Assembly: GCA_024760545.1 (NCBI GenBank)
Contig: CP060501.1
Span: 4,356,036 to 4,420,035 of the forward strand
Origin: Nitrospira sp.
GTDB lineage: Bacteria > Nitrospirota > Nitrospiria > Nitrospirales > Nitrospiraceae
Length of the DNA: 64,000 bases
Direction of reading: 5' to 3'
The first letter of the stretch is position 1. Each line of letters opens with the position of its first letter. The notes beneath the pieces are model-generated. The model saw only the letters and a list, made by a program, of their open reading frames with translations. It did no database searches and was not told where the DNA came from. The position numbers were made by a program, and so were the translations under genes. Shown in pieces: positions 19,723-28,576 of this stretch.

Positions 19723-21174
19723 ATGAAACTGAATACTGACATGAGGGTTGTGCGGATCTCGGACGAAGTCTGGGAGATCCCTCCGACAGAAAAGGATGGG
19801 ATGCTGGTTCCCGCGCGGATCTATGCCACGCCGGCCATCCTTCAGTCCATGGATTCCGGGGTGTTCGAGCAAGTGACGAATGTTGCCTGCCTTCCCGGCA
19901 TCAGACGTTACGCGCTGTGCATGCCGGATGGCCATTGGGGCTATGGCTTTCCCATCGGTGGAGTCGCGGCATTTGATGTCGAGTCCGGAATCATCTCACC
20001 CGGCGGCGTCGGGTATGACGTCAATTGCGGAATGCGGCTCATTAGAACCGATCTCACCCGTGAGGAAGTACAGCCGCACCTCGAACGATTGATGACGGAA
20101 TTGTTTCGGAGGGTACCGGCGGGCGTGGGCGCGAGTGGGTTCGTACGGTTAAACCGTTCCTCGTTCGAGGATGTCATAGCCAGGGGGGCCCGATGGTGTG
20201 TCGAGCAGGGGTTTGGCTGGCATCGGGATCTCGATGCGATTGAAGAGAGGGGATGTATAGCCGGCGCGAACCCATCGAAAATCAGCGATCGGGCGGTCAG
20301 TCGAGGAATCAATCAGCTGGGGACCTTGGGGTCGGGCAACCACTACCTTGAGGTACAGGTGGTTTCTAAGGATCGTGTGTTTGACGACGAGACCGCTGCG
20401 GCCTGGGGGATTACGGGACAGGATCAGATCGTCGTGATGGTTCATTGCGGCTCACGCGGGTTCGGTCACCAGGTGGCGAGTGACTATCTTAAAGGGTTCG
20501 AAAAAGCGATGCGGCGATACGGAATTTCCGTCAAGGACCAGCAACTAGCCTGCGCCCCCTTTTCATCAATCGAAGGGCAGGATTATTTCTCGGCCATGAA
20601 TTGCGCGGCCAACATGGCGTTTGCCAACCGTCAGGTCATCACCCATCAGATCCGCGAAGCCTTCTCTGCGGTCTTCGGTCGAGCGGCTGAGGAGATGGGA
20701 ATGGAGCTGGTCTATGACGTGGCACACAATATCGCCAAAGTCGAGCGGCACCAAGAAGGCGATGTGGTCGTGCATCGGAAAGGATCGACAAGGGCCTTGG
20801 GACCCGGCAGTCCCGATCTTCCTCCACGGTATCGCGCGACAGGACAACCGGTTATCTGCGGCGGTTCAATGGAGACCGGCTCATACCTGTTGGCGGGGAC
20901 AGAAGGAGCGATGCGTGACACCTTTGCTTCGACCATGCACGGGTCGGGGCGTACGATGTCGCGCGCCCAAGCGAAGAAAGCTATTCGGGGGGAGGAAGTC
21001 CGAAGCCGAATGAAGCAGCGAGGCATCCTCGTGAAGGCCGTCTCCATGTCCGGCCTGGCCGAGGAGGCGGGCTTCGCCTATAAAAACATCTCCGAGGTGG
21101 TCCAAGCAGTCGATCGTGCGGGAATCACAAAACCAGTAGCGGAATTGCGTCCAATCGGCAATATAAAGGGCTAG
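19723..21174 (+). CDS. rtcB: RNA-splicing/repair ligase RtcB
   Basis: 483 residues. GTP-dependent, Mn-dependent ligase joining 2',3'-cyclic phosphate or 3'-phosphate to 5'-OH RNA ends. Signature features: SPGGVGYDVNCGMRL with metal-binding Cys102, GTLGSGNHYLEVQ, HCGSRGFGHQV, HNIAKVE, and the GMP-accepting His region in STMHGSGRTMSR. All key residues are intact and the length is typical. Together with the upstream archease it makes a complete sealing module. A PilZ gene follows 14 bases later and may be co-transcribed. Confidence 0.95.
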   Translation: MKLNTDMRVVRISDEVWEIPPTEKDGMLVPARIYATPAILQSMDSGVFEQVTNVACLPGIRRYALCMPDGHWGYGFPIGGVAAFDVESGIISPGGVGYDVNCGMRLIRTDLTREEVQPHLERLMTELFRRVPAGVGASGFVRLNRSSFEDVIARGARWCVEQGFGWHRDLDAIEERGCIAGANPSKISDRAVSRGINQLGTLGSGNHYLEVQVVSKDRVFDDETAAAWGITGQDQIVVMVHCGSRGFGHQVASDYLKGFEKAMRRYGISVKDQQLACAPFSSIEGQDYFSAMNCAANMAFANRQVITHQIREAFSAVFGRAAEEMGMELVYDVAHNIAKVERHQEGDVVVHRKGSTRALGPGSPDLPPRYRATGQPVICGGSMETGSYLLAGTEGAMRDTFASTMHGSGRTMSRAQAKKAIRGEEVRSRMKQRGILVKAVSMSGLAEEAGFAYKNISEVVQAVDRAGITKPVAELRPIGNIKG

Positions 21175-21188
21175 CAACTCACGCGCCT

Positions 21189-21551
21189 ATGGGTGCGCCC
21201 GTGGAACAACGAAAGGATGCCCGGTTTCCGGTTACGTTTCGGAGCTCATTCAGCTCAACGAACGTGGTGTCGGGTGAAGGCACTCTGAGCGATCTCTCTA
21301 TTCGAGGTTGCCGTGTGTACACTCTTATCGAGGTGGAGCCTGGGACGGTTCTGCAGCTGCGGGTTCAAAGTTGTGAGGACGAACCTCCCATCCAGATTTC
21401 CAAAGCGGTGGTGCGATGGTTTCGAGCCGGCAGTTTCGGATGCGAGTTTGTGAAGTTGGACCCTGATGAATGGGCCAGGCTCCACCATGTAGTCCAAGAC
21501 TTGGAAATGGAATCATTCAAGCGTAAGCCTCACGAAAGCGACCTCGAGTAA
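21189..21551 (+). CDS. PilZ-domain protein
   Basis: 120 residues, essentially a single PilZ domain. The c-di-GMP-binding signatures are present: the Arg-rich motif QRKDARFP near residue 7 and DLSIRG near residue 34. This suggests a small cytoplasmic c-di-GMP receptor. Its target is unknown; it is 14 bases after rtcB on the same strand, though no established link ties c-di-GMP to RtcB. Confidence 0.82.
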   Translation: MGAPVEQRKDARFPVTFRSSFSSTNVVSGEGTLSDLSIRGCRVYTLIEVEPGTVLQLRVQSCEDEPPIQISKAVVRWFRAGSFGCEFVKLDPDEWARLHHVVQDLEMESFKRKPHESDLE

Positions 21552-21643
21552 TTTCTTCGAGCAACGCAGTGGCACCTCTGATTCCGGCCGATAGGGAGCT
21601 AGGCATTCGAGCATGAGAGTGATGGATTGGGACGCTAGAAGGC

Positions 21644-23059
21644 CTACGCGGCTTTAGCCGATCGACGTTTCGCCACCTGGCCTAGGATATCAAGCGCGGC
21701 GATCCGGTAGGCTTCGGCATAGGTCGGAAAGTTGAAGACGTTATCGATAAAGGATTCGATGGTTGCGGTGCTTTGAAGAGCCAATTGGCCCACGTGCACC
21801 AGTTCCGTGGCGGAATCCCCGACGATTTGAATGCCCAGGAGCCGCTCGCCGTCGGGATCAGCCACCATCTTGAGGAGACCATGGCCGGCACCGGATATCT
21901 GAGCGCGCGCGATTTCTTCGAACTTGGCCCGTCCGACCAGCGGATCCCTGTACCGTTCCCGTGCACTCTTCTCGTCAAGGCCGATACTGGCCATTTCCGG
22001 GATCGTATAGATGCCCAGTGGAATAGTGGAGGCGGCATCGCCGACCGGAAGGTTGAGGGCGTGGCGGACAGCCCGGCGGCCTTCCTCCATGGCTTTTGAC
22101 GCCAGGGTGGGCGCGCCGACCATATCTCCGGCTGCGTAGATGTGAGGGACTTCCGTTTGGCAGAATTGGTTGACCGAAAGAGTACCCTTAGCTGTTGCCT
22201 GGAGGCCCGCCGCGCTCAGATTGAGATCCTCAACATTCGCCTGCCTCCCGAGTGCGACGAGCATCTTTTCGCTTTTCACCGTCATACCGCTGGCAAGCTT
22301 CGTGACGACGTGCGCTGCGCCATCCCAACGGACCTCGTGTACTTTCTGTCCTCCCAGGTAGTGCCCGCCCTGTCGCTCAAAAATTGTGATGAATTGCCGG
22401 ACCAGTTCTTGGTCCATAAACTGGAGTGGCGCGGGCGCTTGATCAACCAACGTCACCTGCGTGCCCAGCAGAGAGAAAATCGAGGCGTACTCGCATCCGA
22501 TGACGCCTCCACCGATGATTGTCAGCGAGCGCGGCAAGTAAATCATTGAAAGGAGTGAGTCGCTGTCGAGGATATGTTCGTGATCGACGGGAATCTCGGG
22601 TGGGTTTCTCGGGCGCGATCCGGTGGCAATCACGATGGTGTCGGCGGTAAACCGTTGACTGGCTCCATCAACAGTCTGCATTTCGATCACGCGGTCGTTG
22701 ACGAAGCGCGCACGGCCGTGAAAAAGGAAGATGCCGTTGCGCCGCAGCTGTTGGCTCATGAACGTATCGTGCGCCTTCACAACGTCTTCCAGCCGGCTAA
22801 GAAGCGTGGCGATTTGCGTGTCGGGTCTGAGGTTGAATTCGAAGGCCGCGCTGGCTCGCTTGAGCACATCAAGATGAAGGGCGCTTTCTCTTAACGTCTT
22901 GCTGGGAATCGTCCCCCGGTAGACACAGCTGCCCCCAATGCCGCGTTCCCGTTCAATGAGCGCCACCCGCTTGTTGGCTTTGGCGCCCTGGATGGCTGCT
23001 TTCTGGCCGGCGGGGCCGGCTCCAATGACGATGATGTCGAAGACAGTCGGTGTATTCAT
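21644..23059 (-). CDS. sthA: SthA-type pyridine nucleotide-disulfide oxidoreductase
   Basis: 471 residues. FAD motif IIVIGAGPAGQKAA, NAD(P) motif LTIIGGGVIGCEYASIF, and a C-terminal dimerisation domain. The redox motif has one Cys and a Thr where disulfide reductases have a second Cys (GSCVYRGTIPSK), which is the pattern of the soluble transhydrogenase SthA. It therefore probably moves hydride between NADPH and NAD rather than reducing a disulfide. The lipoamide dehydrogenase His-Glu pair near the C-terminus is also missing (FNFPTYAEAYR). Its ATG overlaps the stop of the upstream HDOD gene by 4 bases. Confidence 0.85.
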   Translation of the reverse strand: MNTPTVFDIIVIGAGPAGQKAAIQGAKANKRVALIERERGIGGSCVYRGTIPSKTLRESALHLDVLKRASAAFEFNLRPDTQIATLLSRLEDVVKAHDTFMSQQLRRNGIFLFHGRARFVNDRVIEMQTVDGASQRFTADTIVIATGSRPRNPPEIPVDHEHILDSDSLLSMIYLPRSLTIIGGGVIGCEYASIFSLLGTQVTLVDQAPAPLQFMDQELVRQFITIFERQGGHYLGGQKVHEVRWDGAAHVVTKLASGMTVKSEKMLVALGRQANVEDLNLSAAGLQATAKGTLSVNQFCQTEVPHIYAAGDMVGAPTLASKAMEEGRRAVRHALNLPVGDAASTIPLGIYTIPEMASIGLDEKSARERYRDPLVGRAKFEEIARAQISGAGHGLLKMVADPDGERLLGIQIVGDSATELVHVGQLALQSTATIESFIDNVFNFPTYAEAYRIAALDILGQVAKRRSAKAA

Positions 23060-23919
23060 AGGTTCATCGCATTCACGATGGCCAGCACCTTGTCCTTGCC
23101 CGCAATGAGCTGGTCAATGTCGTTAGGATATAGGTTCAACTCCGTGAACACCGGATGCTCGCGCAGGGTTTCATCGGGCATGTCATCGGGTGCGAGCAGA
23201 TTGCTGGCCAGTCGATCGGCAACGCAGGTGAGCATGCAGTCCTGCTTAAAAGCCGTGGCGTGGTCGTAATCACTATAGTGTTGAATGGCCTCCATGACCG
23301 GTTTGGGGAGGTTCCATTTTTCGGCGATGAGGTGGCCGACACGCGTATGGTAACCATCGATCAGCATGTGAAGCCCTGAGCCGTCCAAGAGGATCTTCTG
23401 CTCACGGGCGAGCACCGTGACGGTGCGCAAGACGACGGGTTTTCCGATTCCATGCAAGAGACCGCACAGGTATGCGCTTTCTACATTCACCCGTCGTATT
23501 CGCGCGACTTCCTTCGCGAAGGCTCCGCTGGCCAACGAATGCCGCCACAAGCGCTTCACATCGTCTTCATGTCCCGGCACTTGGAATGCCCCCGTTTTTA
23601 GTGAAGCGGTAAAGGCGATTTCGGACAGCAAGTTGATGCCGAGCATGGCGACGGCATGCTGGAGGGAGACGACGGGGCTTCGCGGCATGTACGCGGGCGA
23701 ATTGGCAATGCGGAGCACGTGCGCCGCGAGGGCCTGATCCTGATGGATGAGAGAAGACAATTTGGCCGCGTCTGCGGAAGGGTCCGACGTCAAGGCCATG
23801 ACTTGGCTGGCGACTTGAGGCAGCAGCGGAAGCTCGACCTCTCCCTTTTCGACCTTTTGATTCAGAAGCTGTTCGAGCTTCTCAAAAGGAGCAGGTGCCG
23901 ACTGGAGGTCAGGAGGCAT
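23056..23919 (-). CDS. HDOD-domain signalling protein
   Basis: 287 residues with AAGGAG before ATG 23919. HDOD domain: LPLLPQVASQVMAL at the start, SLIHQDQALAAHVLRIANSPAY, and GLLHGIGKPVVL in the HD-like core where the metal Asp is lost (HG instead of HD). HDOD proteins are usually non-catalytic signalling modules. The gene is translationally coupled to the transhydrogenase gene downstream, an unusual pairing that may link redox state to a regulatory output. Confidence 0.82.
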   Translation of the reverse strand: MPPDLQSAPAPFEKLEQLLNQKVEKGEVELPLLPQVASQVMALTSDPSADAAKLSSLIHQDQALAAHVLRIANSPAYMPRSPVVSLQHAVAMLGINLLSEIAFTASLKTGAFQVPGHEDDVKRLWRHSLASGAFAKEVARIRRVNVESAYLCGLLHGIGKPVVLRTVTVLAREQKILLDGSGLHMLIDGYHTRVGHLIAEKWNLPKPVMEAIQHYSDYDHATAFKQDCMLTCVADRLASNLLAPDDMPDETLREHPVFTELNLYPNDIDQLIAGKDKVLAIVNAMNL

Positions 23920-23995
23920 GAAGGGACTCCTTAGTTGCAGACATGGCGCTCACGACTTTCTTTTTCGGTTGGTTACCGGTGAAAGTTTAGCGATC

Positions 23996-24024
23996 GTGAC
24001 TTTGCGACGGTCGCAGCTTATACT
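23996..24024 (+). promoter_or_regulatory. Promoter for the exported coiled-coil gene
   Basis: -35 GTGACT (23996-24001), 17-base spacer, -10 TATACT (24019-24024). The start codon of the next gene is at 24048. Confidence 0.5.
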
Positions 24025-24047
24025 TTTAGATGTCTTGAGGAGGGCTC

Positions 24048-24482
24048 ATGAATTGTGGTCGAATCGCGGCGGGTGTCGTATTTGCAATGGTAGGGGTGGT
24101 TCCTGTGTCGAGTATGGCGGCTGAATCCCCGGCGAGTACCGAAAAGATCGCAAAAGAGGCCCAAGAAACGATCGAGGCCACCAAGCAATATACGGCTCAG
24201 CAAAAGGAGGCCTTCCAGCGGAAAGCACATGAGGAATTGGTGGTCATCCAGCGGGAAATCGTTGGGTTACGTGGCAAGATCACGCAGGCTTCGGAATCCA
24301 CACGAGCTGAGCTTCAGAAAACGGTCAATGAGTTGGAGAAAAAGAAAGATGGAGTCAAGGAGAAGTTAGACGAATTAAGGAGCGCCACTGATACAAAATG
24401 GCATGAGGTACGGGAAGGAATGAACACCGCCCTGAACGAACTCAAACATGCATACCAAACACTGCAATCGCATATGCCATGA
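24048..24482 (+). CDS. Exported coiled-coil protein
   Basis: 144 residues, SD GAGGAGG. A 25-residue signal peptide (core AAGVVFAMVGVVPVSS, cut near MAA-E) precedes an almost wholly helical, charged region with heptad-like spacing (ETIEATKQYTAQQKEAFQRK, TVNELEKKKDGVKEKLDEL). It should be a periplasmic coiled-coil rod, similar in style to small apolipoprotein-like proteins. No enzymatic motif is present. Confidence 0.75.
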   Translation: MNCGRIAAGVVFAMVGVVPVSSMAAESPASTEKIAKEAQETIEATKQYTAQQKEAFQRKAHEELVVIQREIVGLRGKITQASESTRAELQKTVNELEKKKDGVKEKLDELRSATDTKWHEVREGMNTALNELKHAYQTLQSHMP

Positions 24483-24521
24483 CCACTGGTTCTAACTGGC
24501 CAGGACAAGGGAGCATCCATA

Positions 24522-24842
24522 ATGGAGGTTGTCACACTTGCGGATTTCCAGCAATTCAACAGCCAAAAGATGAAGAAGAATAATGTCTTTCAAACGGACC
24601 GATTCTTCTGCGATATCTATTGCTTTGAGCCGGGCCAAGAGCAAAAGGGGCATGTGCATGGTCATCAAGACAAGGTGTACATTGTCCTAGAAGGGCAAGG
24701 AATATTTCAGGTCGGGGCCGATCAGCAAGTACTCGATGCGGGGCAGGGCACTATGGCACCGGCCGGACAAGAGCATGGTGTGAAAAATCATACAACCGGG
24801 CGGCTCAAGGTCTTGGTGTTCATGGCGCCTAATCCGGCCTGA
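24522..24842 (+). CDS. Small cupin-fold protein
   Basis: 106 residues. Single-domain cupin with the first metal motif GHVHGHQDKVYIVLEGQG and the second motif APAGQEHGVKNH. The His residues for a metal centre are in place. The small size and lack of extra domains leave the substrate open. Preceded by GGGAGC as SD and followed by a strong terminator. Confidence 0.8.
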   Translation: MEVVTLADFQQFNSQKMKKNNVFQTDRFFCDIYCFEPGQEQKGHVHGHQDKVYIVLEGQGIFQVGADQQVLDAGQGTMAPAGQEHGVKNHTTGRLKVLVFMAPNPA

Positions 24843-24881
24843 AGATTCCGCCGAGCGTAGTGGACGCGAACAAGCAAAGAG

Positions 24882-24910
24882 GGGAAGAGAACCTGATGTT
24901 CTCTTCCCCC
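24882..24910. terminator. Rho-independent terminator after the cupin gene
   Basis: Perfect 12-bp stem GGGGAAGAGAAC / GTTCTCTTCCCC with a 5-base loop, then CTTTGTT. It lies between convergent genes and may also stop the minus-strand cytochrome transcript. Confidence 0.8.
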
Positions 24911-25008
24911 TTTGTTATAGTGCTCTCACCTAGTTGTAGAGACTCCTTCAAACGCTTCGAGATCTCCGGAGTCCCTGGACGATTCTTTAGACCTAAACAG
25001 CGCTCCAG

Positions 25009-25470
25009 TTAGGGTTTGTAACAGGAACGGTCGGCCGGCTTGCCCCCATGCGAGAACTGGTTTTCATATGCCATTACCTGCCAGATCTGCTCTTCCGATA
25101 GGAGGCCCTTATTGGCTTTCATCTTTGTCTTTGGGACTCCTTCGGCGACGCGCCAGAACCAGTACGCGTCTGAGAAGCGGCAGACGATTTTGGGATCACG
25201 AAGGTCCCGTGCACCCTTTTTCACCGGTGCGCCGTCCTTTCCGTGGCAACTGCTGCAGTTGACCTCGGTCTTGAACTCGCCCCTATAAATCTTTCCTCCC
25301 TCCTCGATGGCTTTTGCATCGGTCCATCCGCCAGCCGGCATTTTCTTGTCGGCATAATCGGGTGGAACCGGAGCCAATGGGGGGAGATCTTCGGCGGAGG
25401 CTATGCCTCCAGAAAGAATTAGGGCGAACCCCATAACCAGAACTGAGACGCTCACATTCCTTCTCGTCAT
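25009..25470 (-). CDS. Periplasmic c-type cytochrome
   Basis: 153 residues from ATG 25470, which has AGGAGG at a 5-base spacing; a GTG 6 bases upstream lies within the SD. The signal peptide ends near IASA-ED. One haem-binding site CSSCH is at about residue 74, and a likely axial Met is in KTKMKANKG, before the C-terminal helix EEQIWQVMAYENQF. This is a class I mono-haem cytochrome c, suited to periplasmic electron transfer. Its partner is not shown. It has its own promoter. Confidence 0.88.
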   Translation of the reverse strand: MTRRNVSVSVLVMGFALILSGGIASAEDLPPLAPVPPDYADKKMPAGGWTDAKAIEEGGKIYRGEFKTEVNCSSCHGKDGAPVKKGARDLRDPKIVCRFSDAYWFWRVAEGVPKTKMKANKGLLSEEQIWQVMAYENQFSHGGKPADRSCYKP

Positions 25471-25558
25471 TCGCACCTCCTACTCAATATTTGATGGATG
25501 ATCTACCCGCTGGGTGTGCTTGAGTTCGTCGACGTTTCCAACGCATCATTGGAGGCGT

Positions 25559-25567
25559 ACTATACCA
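25559..25567 (-). promoter_or_regulatory. Extended -10 promoter for the cytochrome c gene
   Basis: On the minus strand TGGTATAGT gives an extended -10 (TGn-TATAGT, hexamer at 25559-25564). The -35 is weak. It lies about 90 bases upstream of the start codon. Confidence 0.45.
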
Positions 25568-25649
25568 TATTTTTTCTGGGAAAAAATGAAAACATGACAA
25601 TCAGGAAGGGGATTGACCGAATTGGTTGTCGCCCTCCACGCAAGACCAG

Positions 25650-27515
25650 TTATTTGATGATCTGCTTGACTGCCTCGACAATGGACCGCACTCCGATCCC
25701 ATAATGATCCACGAGCTCTTCAGGCTTCCCACTATGCGGGATTTCACGGACGGCGAGTTTGTGGACCTTGATCCCCTCGGTTGCGACGGCACTGAGGACG
25801 GCATCGCCAAGGCCTCCGTGGGCGTAGTGATCTTCAACCGTGAGAATTCGGGACTGTGTAGCGCGGCCGCTATCCAATAAGGTGTGCCTATCGATGGGCG
25901 CGATACTGTAGAGATCGATGATACGAACCGCAATGCCGTTCGACTTCAGCTGGTCGTAGGCTTTCAACGCCTCAAACAACGTCACTCCTGCGGCCACAAT
26001 GGTGAGGACATCCGATGCGCTCTGCCGGACGACTTTGCTGCCGCCGATATGGAAACGCTCTTCCGGGCCATAAATCACCGGGTTTTTCGGCCTTCCGGCA
26101 CGCACGTAGACCATTCCTTTATGGTTGGCGGCGGCTTCGACCAAGTGATAGGTTGAGTTTCCGTCTGAGGGGTACAGCACCGTGACGTTTGGTTGCGCCG
26201 CCATCATCGCGATGTCTTCCAGTCCCATTTGTGACGGACCATCCTCTCCGATGCTCACACCGACATGCGTCCCGACGAGTTTGATGTTCGATCCGCTGAT
26301 GGCGGCCATGCGGATAAAATCGTAGGCGCGGCTCAAGAAGCAGGCAAAGGTCGCAGCAAAAGGGATTTTACCGCAAGCTGCAAGACCGGCCGCAGCCCCG
26401 ACCATGTTTTGTTCTGCGATAAAACTTTCGAAGAACCGATTGGAGAATTTCTTCCCGAATTTGTCGGTATACGTCGAATTCTTGACGTCGGCATCCAGGG
26501 CAACCACAGCTGGGTTGACAGACCCCAAGGCCTCGAGTGCTGCGCCGAAGGCTTCGCGCGTCGCGACGGAGTCGCCGAGTTTGTACGGCGGTGCCGGCAT
26601 CGCACCGACCGGGGCCGGTGTGGCGGCGGGGGCGGATGGTTTTTGGATCTGAATAGAGGCGCCATTCGGGTGTAATTGCTTCGTCAGTTCGTCGAGAGCC
26701 CGCTGGGTCTCTTCCCCTTTTTTAAGCGGTTTGCCGTGCCAATCTGCTTTGTTCTCGATGAACGAAATGCCCTTGCCTTTGTACGTTCGTGCCAGTACCA
26801 CAGTCGGCCGACCTTTCGTGCGGGCAGCCTCGTCGAAAGCCTGGAGGATTGCTGCGATATTATGGCCGTCGACGACGATCGCATGCCAGCCAAATCCCGC
26901 CCATCGGGAACGGTAGGCCTCCATGTCGTGTTGCAGCATGGTAGGATCGCTTTGCCCGAGCCGGTTCACGTCCACAATCGCGCACAAGTTATCCAAACTG
27001 TATTGGCGTGCGATCTCGGCTGCTTCCCATACCGATCCTTCGACCGATTCTCCATCACCCATCACCACGTAGGTTCGGTAATCGAGTTTGTCTACGAACT
27101 TCGCATTGAGGGCGATGCCGACGCCCACGGGAAGTCCCTGCCCCAGTGACCCGGTCGCCATATCCACAAACGGCAAACGCGGAGTGGGATGTCCTTCAAG
27201 ATCGGACTTCAGGGTGCGCAGTTTAAGGAGATCGCTTGTCGGGAAAAGCCCGGCTTCCGCCCATGCCGCATAGAGCAGCGGAGCGGCATGTCCTTTCGAC
27301 AAGACGAAGCGGTCGCTATTAGGCGCCTTAGGATTGCGTGGATCGTAACGCATGACGGAGAAAAACAATGTGGCAACGATGTCGGCGGCAGAGGCGCAAC
27401 TTGACGGATGGCCGCTCCCTGCTTCGCTGGTAGCCCGCACACTGTCGATGCGAAGTTGGGTCGCTTTGTTGTGTAAGGCGGTCAGCAGTTCGGACGAGGC
27501 AAGTGAACCGGCCAT
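25650..27515 (-). CDS. tkt: Transketolase
   Basis: 621 residues from ATG 27515 (AAGGA upstream; the frame also opens at a TTG 27542). Thiamine-diphosphate enzyme of the Calvin cycle and pentose phosphate path. The N-terminal domain has GSGHPSSCASAADI, MGDGESVEGSVWEA (TPP/metal) and DGHN; the pyrimidine domain has ESFIAEQNMVGAAAGLA with the catalytic Glu. An Ala/Pro-rich linker of about 20 residues (PSAPAATPAPVGAMPAPP) joins the halves. Both catalytic parts are on one chain, so this is not the split form. Single gene in context. Confidence 0.95.
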   Translation of the reverse strand: MAGSLASSELLTALHNKATQLRIDSVRATSEAGSGHPSSCASAADIVATLFFSVMRYDPRNPKAPNSDRFVLSKGHAAPLLYAAWAEAGLFPTSDLLKLRTLKSDLEGHPTPRLPFVDMATGSLGQGLPVGVGIALNAKFVDKLDYRTYVVMGDGESVEGSVWEAAEIARQYSLDNLCAIVDVNRLGQSDPTMLQHDMEAYRSRWAGFGWHAIVVDGHNIAAILQAFDEAARTKGRPTVVLARTYKGKGISFIENKADWHGKPLKKGEETQRALDELTKQLHPNGASIQIQKPSAPAATPAPVGAMPAPPYKLGDSVATREAFGAALEALGSVNPAVVALDADVKNSTYTDKFGKKFSNRFFESFIAEQNMVGAAAGLAACGKIPFAATFACFLSRAYDFIRMAAISGSNIKLVGTHVGVSIGEDGPSQMGLEDIAMMAAQPNVTVLYPSDGNSTYHLVEAAANHKGMVYVRAGRPKNPVIYGPEERFHIGGSKVVRQSASDVLTIVAAGVTLFEALKAYDQLKSNGIAVRIIDLYSIAPIDRHTLLDSGRATQSRILTVEDHYAHGGLGDAVLSAVATEGIKVHKLAVREIPHSGKPEELVDHYGIGVRSIVEAVKQIIK

Positions 27516-27630
27516 GGGAGATCCTTTCGGAATAGTAGTCAAATAATGGCTTCTTGACTGTTTATTTTCGGAAGCCGCATGAAAGAACTTGAGGCTAACA
27601 AATCGTCGGGGGGGAGGTCAATGAAAGGAT

Positions 27631-27660
27631 CAGCTCCCCTGAAGTGAACCAGGGGAGCTG
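27631..27660. terminator. Hairpin after the fibronectin-type lipoprotein gene
   Basis: Perfect 11-bp stem CAGCTCCCCTG / CAGGGGAGCTG with an 8-base loop. On the minus strand it is followed by ATCCTTTCATT, a weak U tract, and lies 33 bases past the lipoprotein stop. Confidence 0.6.
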
Positions 27661-27692
27661 CAAGAGAGTCATGACGCGGCGAACGTTCTCGC

Positions 27693-28298
27693 TCAGCTTT
27701 GAGCGGGGGGTGTGACTACGAGGACTTCAATTGAACAGGGGCTTTCCAAGTCGCCGGCTTCGCCGCTGTGCGCACTGATTGCAAAGAAATAGGGAGTATT
27801 TGGCTCCAATCCGCTAATGGTAGCTGGTGGAGCCGTGACCCCTTGGCTTCCCTCATAGGAACATGAGCCAGGCTCTCCAGATGATTCTCTTCCGTAATAG
27901 ACATGATAACCGGCCACATTGGGATCAGTGGATGCGTCCCATGACAACCGTGCAGTGACCCCGGTTGGGGTCGGAGTCATTGAGATCGTCGGGTCTTCCT
28001 CTTCATCAGAAAGTTCAGGGTTTAATTCTGCGAGCTCATTTGGACGACTATCATGGTCTGACTCCGCCACCTTGTTCAGAGGATTCTTAGAGTCTGACCC
28101 TTCGACTCCACCAGGAGGTGTGTCTGTTCCAGAAGGAGCCTCTGTTGGTGTGGAGAGTGAAGAGATGGGTGGTGCTCCTCCGCCATCGTCACCACATCCG
28201 GCCAGTGGAAGGGCGATGACACTTAGCATCATGAGATGGGCCAACGGGATGGCAAACTTCCTATAGACCAGATTGATCGAAGTCACATGTGTCGTCAT
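27693..28298 (-). CDS. Lipoprotein with fibronectin type III domain
   Basis: 201 residues from ATG 28298, with AAGGAG at 8 bases; the frame also has a GTG at 28307. The lipobox LAGC lies at the end of a hydrophobic stretch (LMMLSVIALPLAGC). A Gly/Ser/Pro/acidic linker of about 65 residues follows, then one fibronectin III domain (ARLSWDASTDPNVAGYHVYYG, ISGLEPNTPYFFAISA). The two Cys in the domain (GSCSYEG, ESPCSIE) may form a disulfide. Likely anchored in the outer membrane; the linker holds the domain away from the surface. Ligand unknown. Confidence 0.8.
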   Translation of the reverse strand: MTTHVTSINLVYRKFAIPLAHLMMLSVIALPLAGCGDDGGGAPPISSLSTPTEAPSGTDTPPGGVEGSDSKNPLNKVAESDHDSRPNELAELNPELSDEEEDPTISMTPTPTGVTARLSWDASTDPNVAGYHVYYGRESSGEPGSCSYEGSQGVTAPPATISGLEPNTPYFFAISAHSGEAGDLESPCSIEVLVVTPPAQS

Positions 28299-28576
28299 AA
28301 GAAACACTCCTTACAGGTGAATTGCGATGACTAGACCTTGTTTGTTCAAGTACGCAATGTAGAACGATCAGGGGGTTCAGCAAAACTTATACCCAAGTAA
28401 TAAGAGAAGAGAATTACAATTATTCAACAAGTTAAGTATCTTGTCGAACCAGGGGTAGCTGCAGGTGTGAAGGATTCAACCTTCAAGTACCGCCAAGGGC
28501 AATAGCGGAAAAGCTGAAAGAGAATGGGTTTTGCGTTGGTTCCCACGGCCGTGCAAAGACCGAAGATGGGTAGCCA

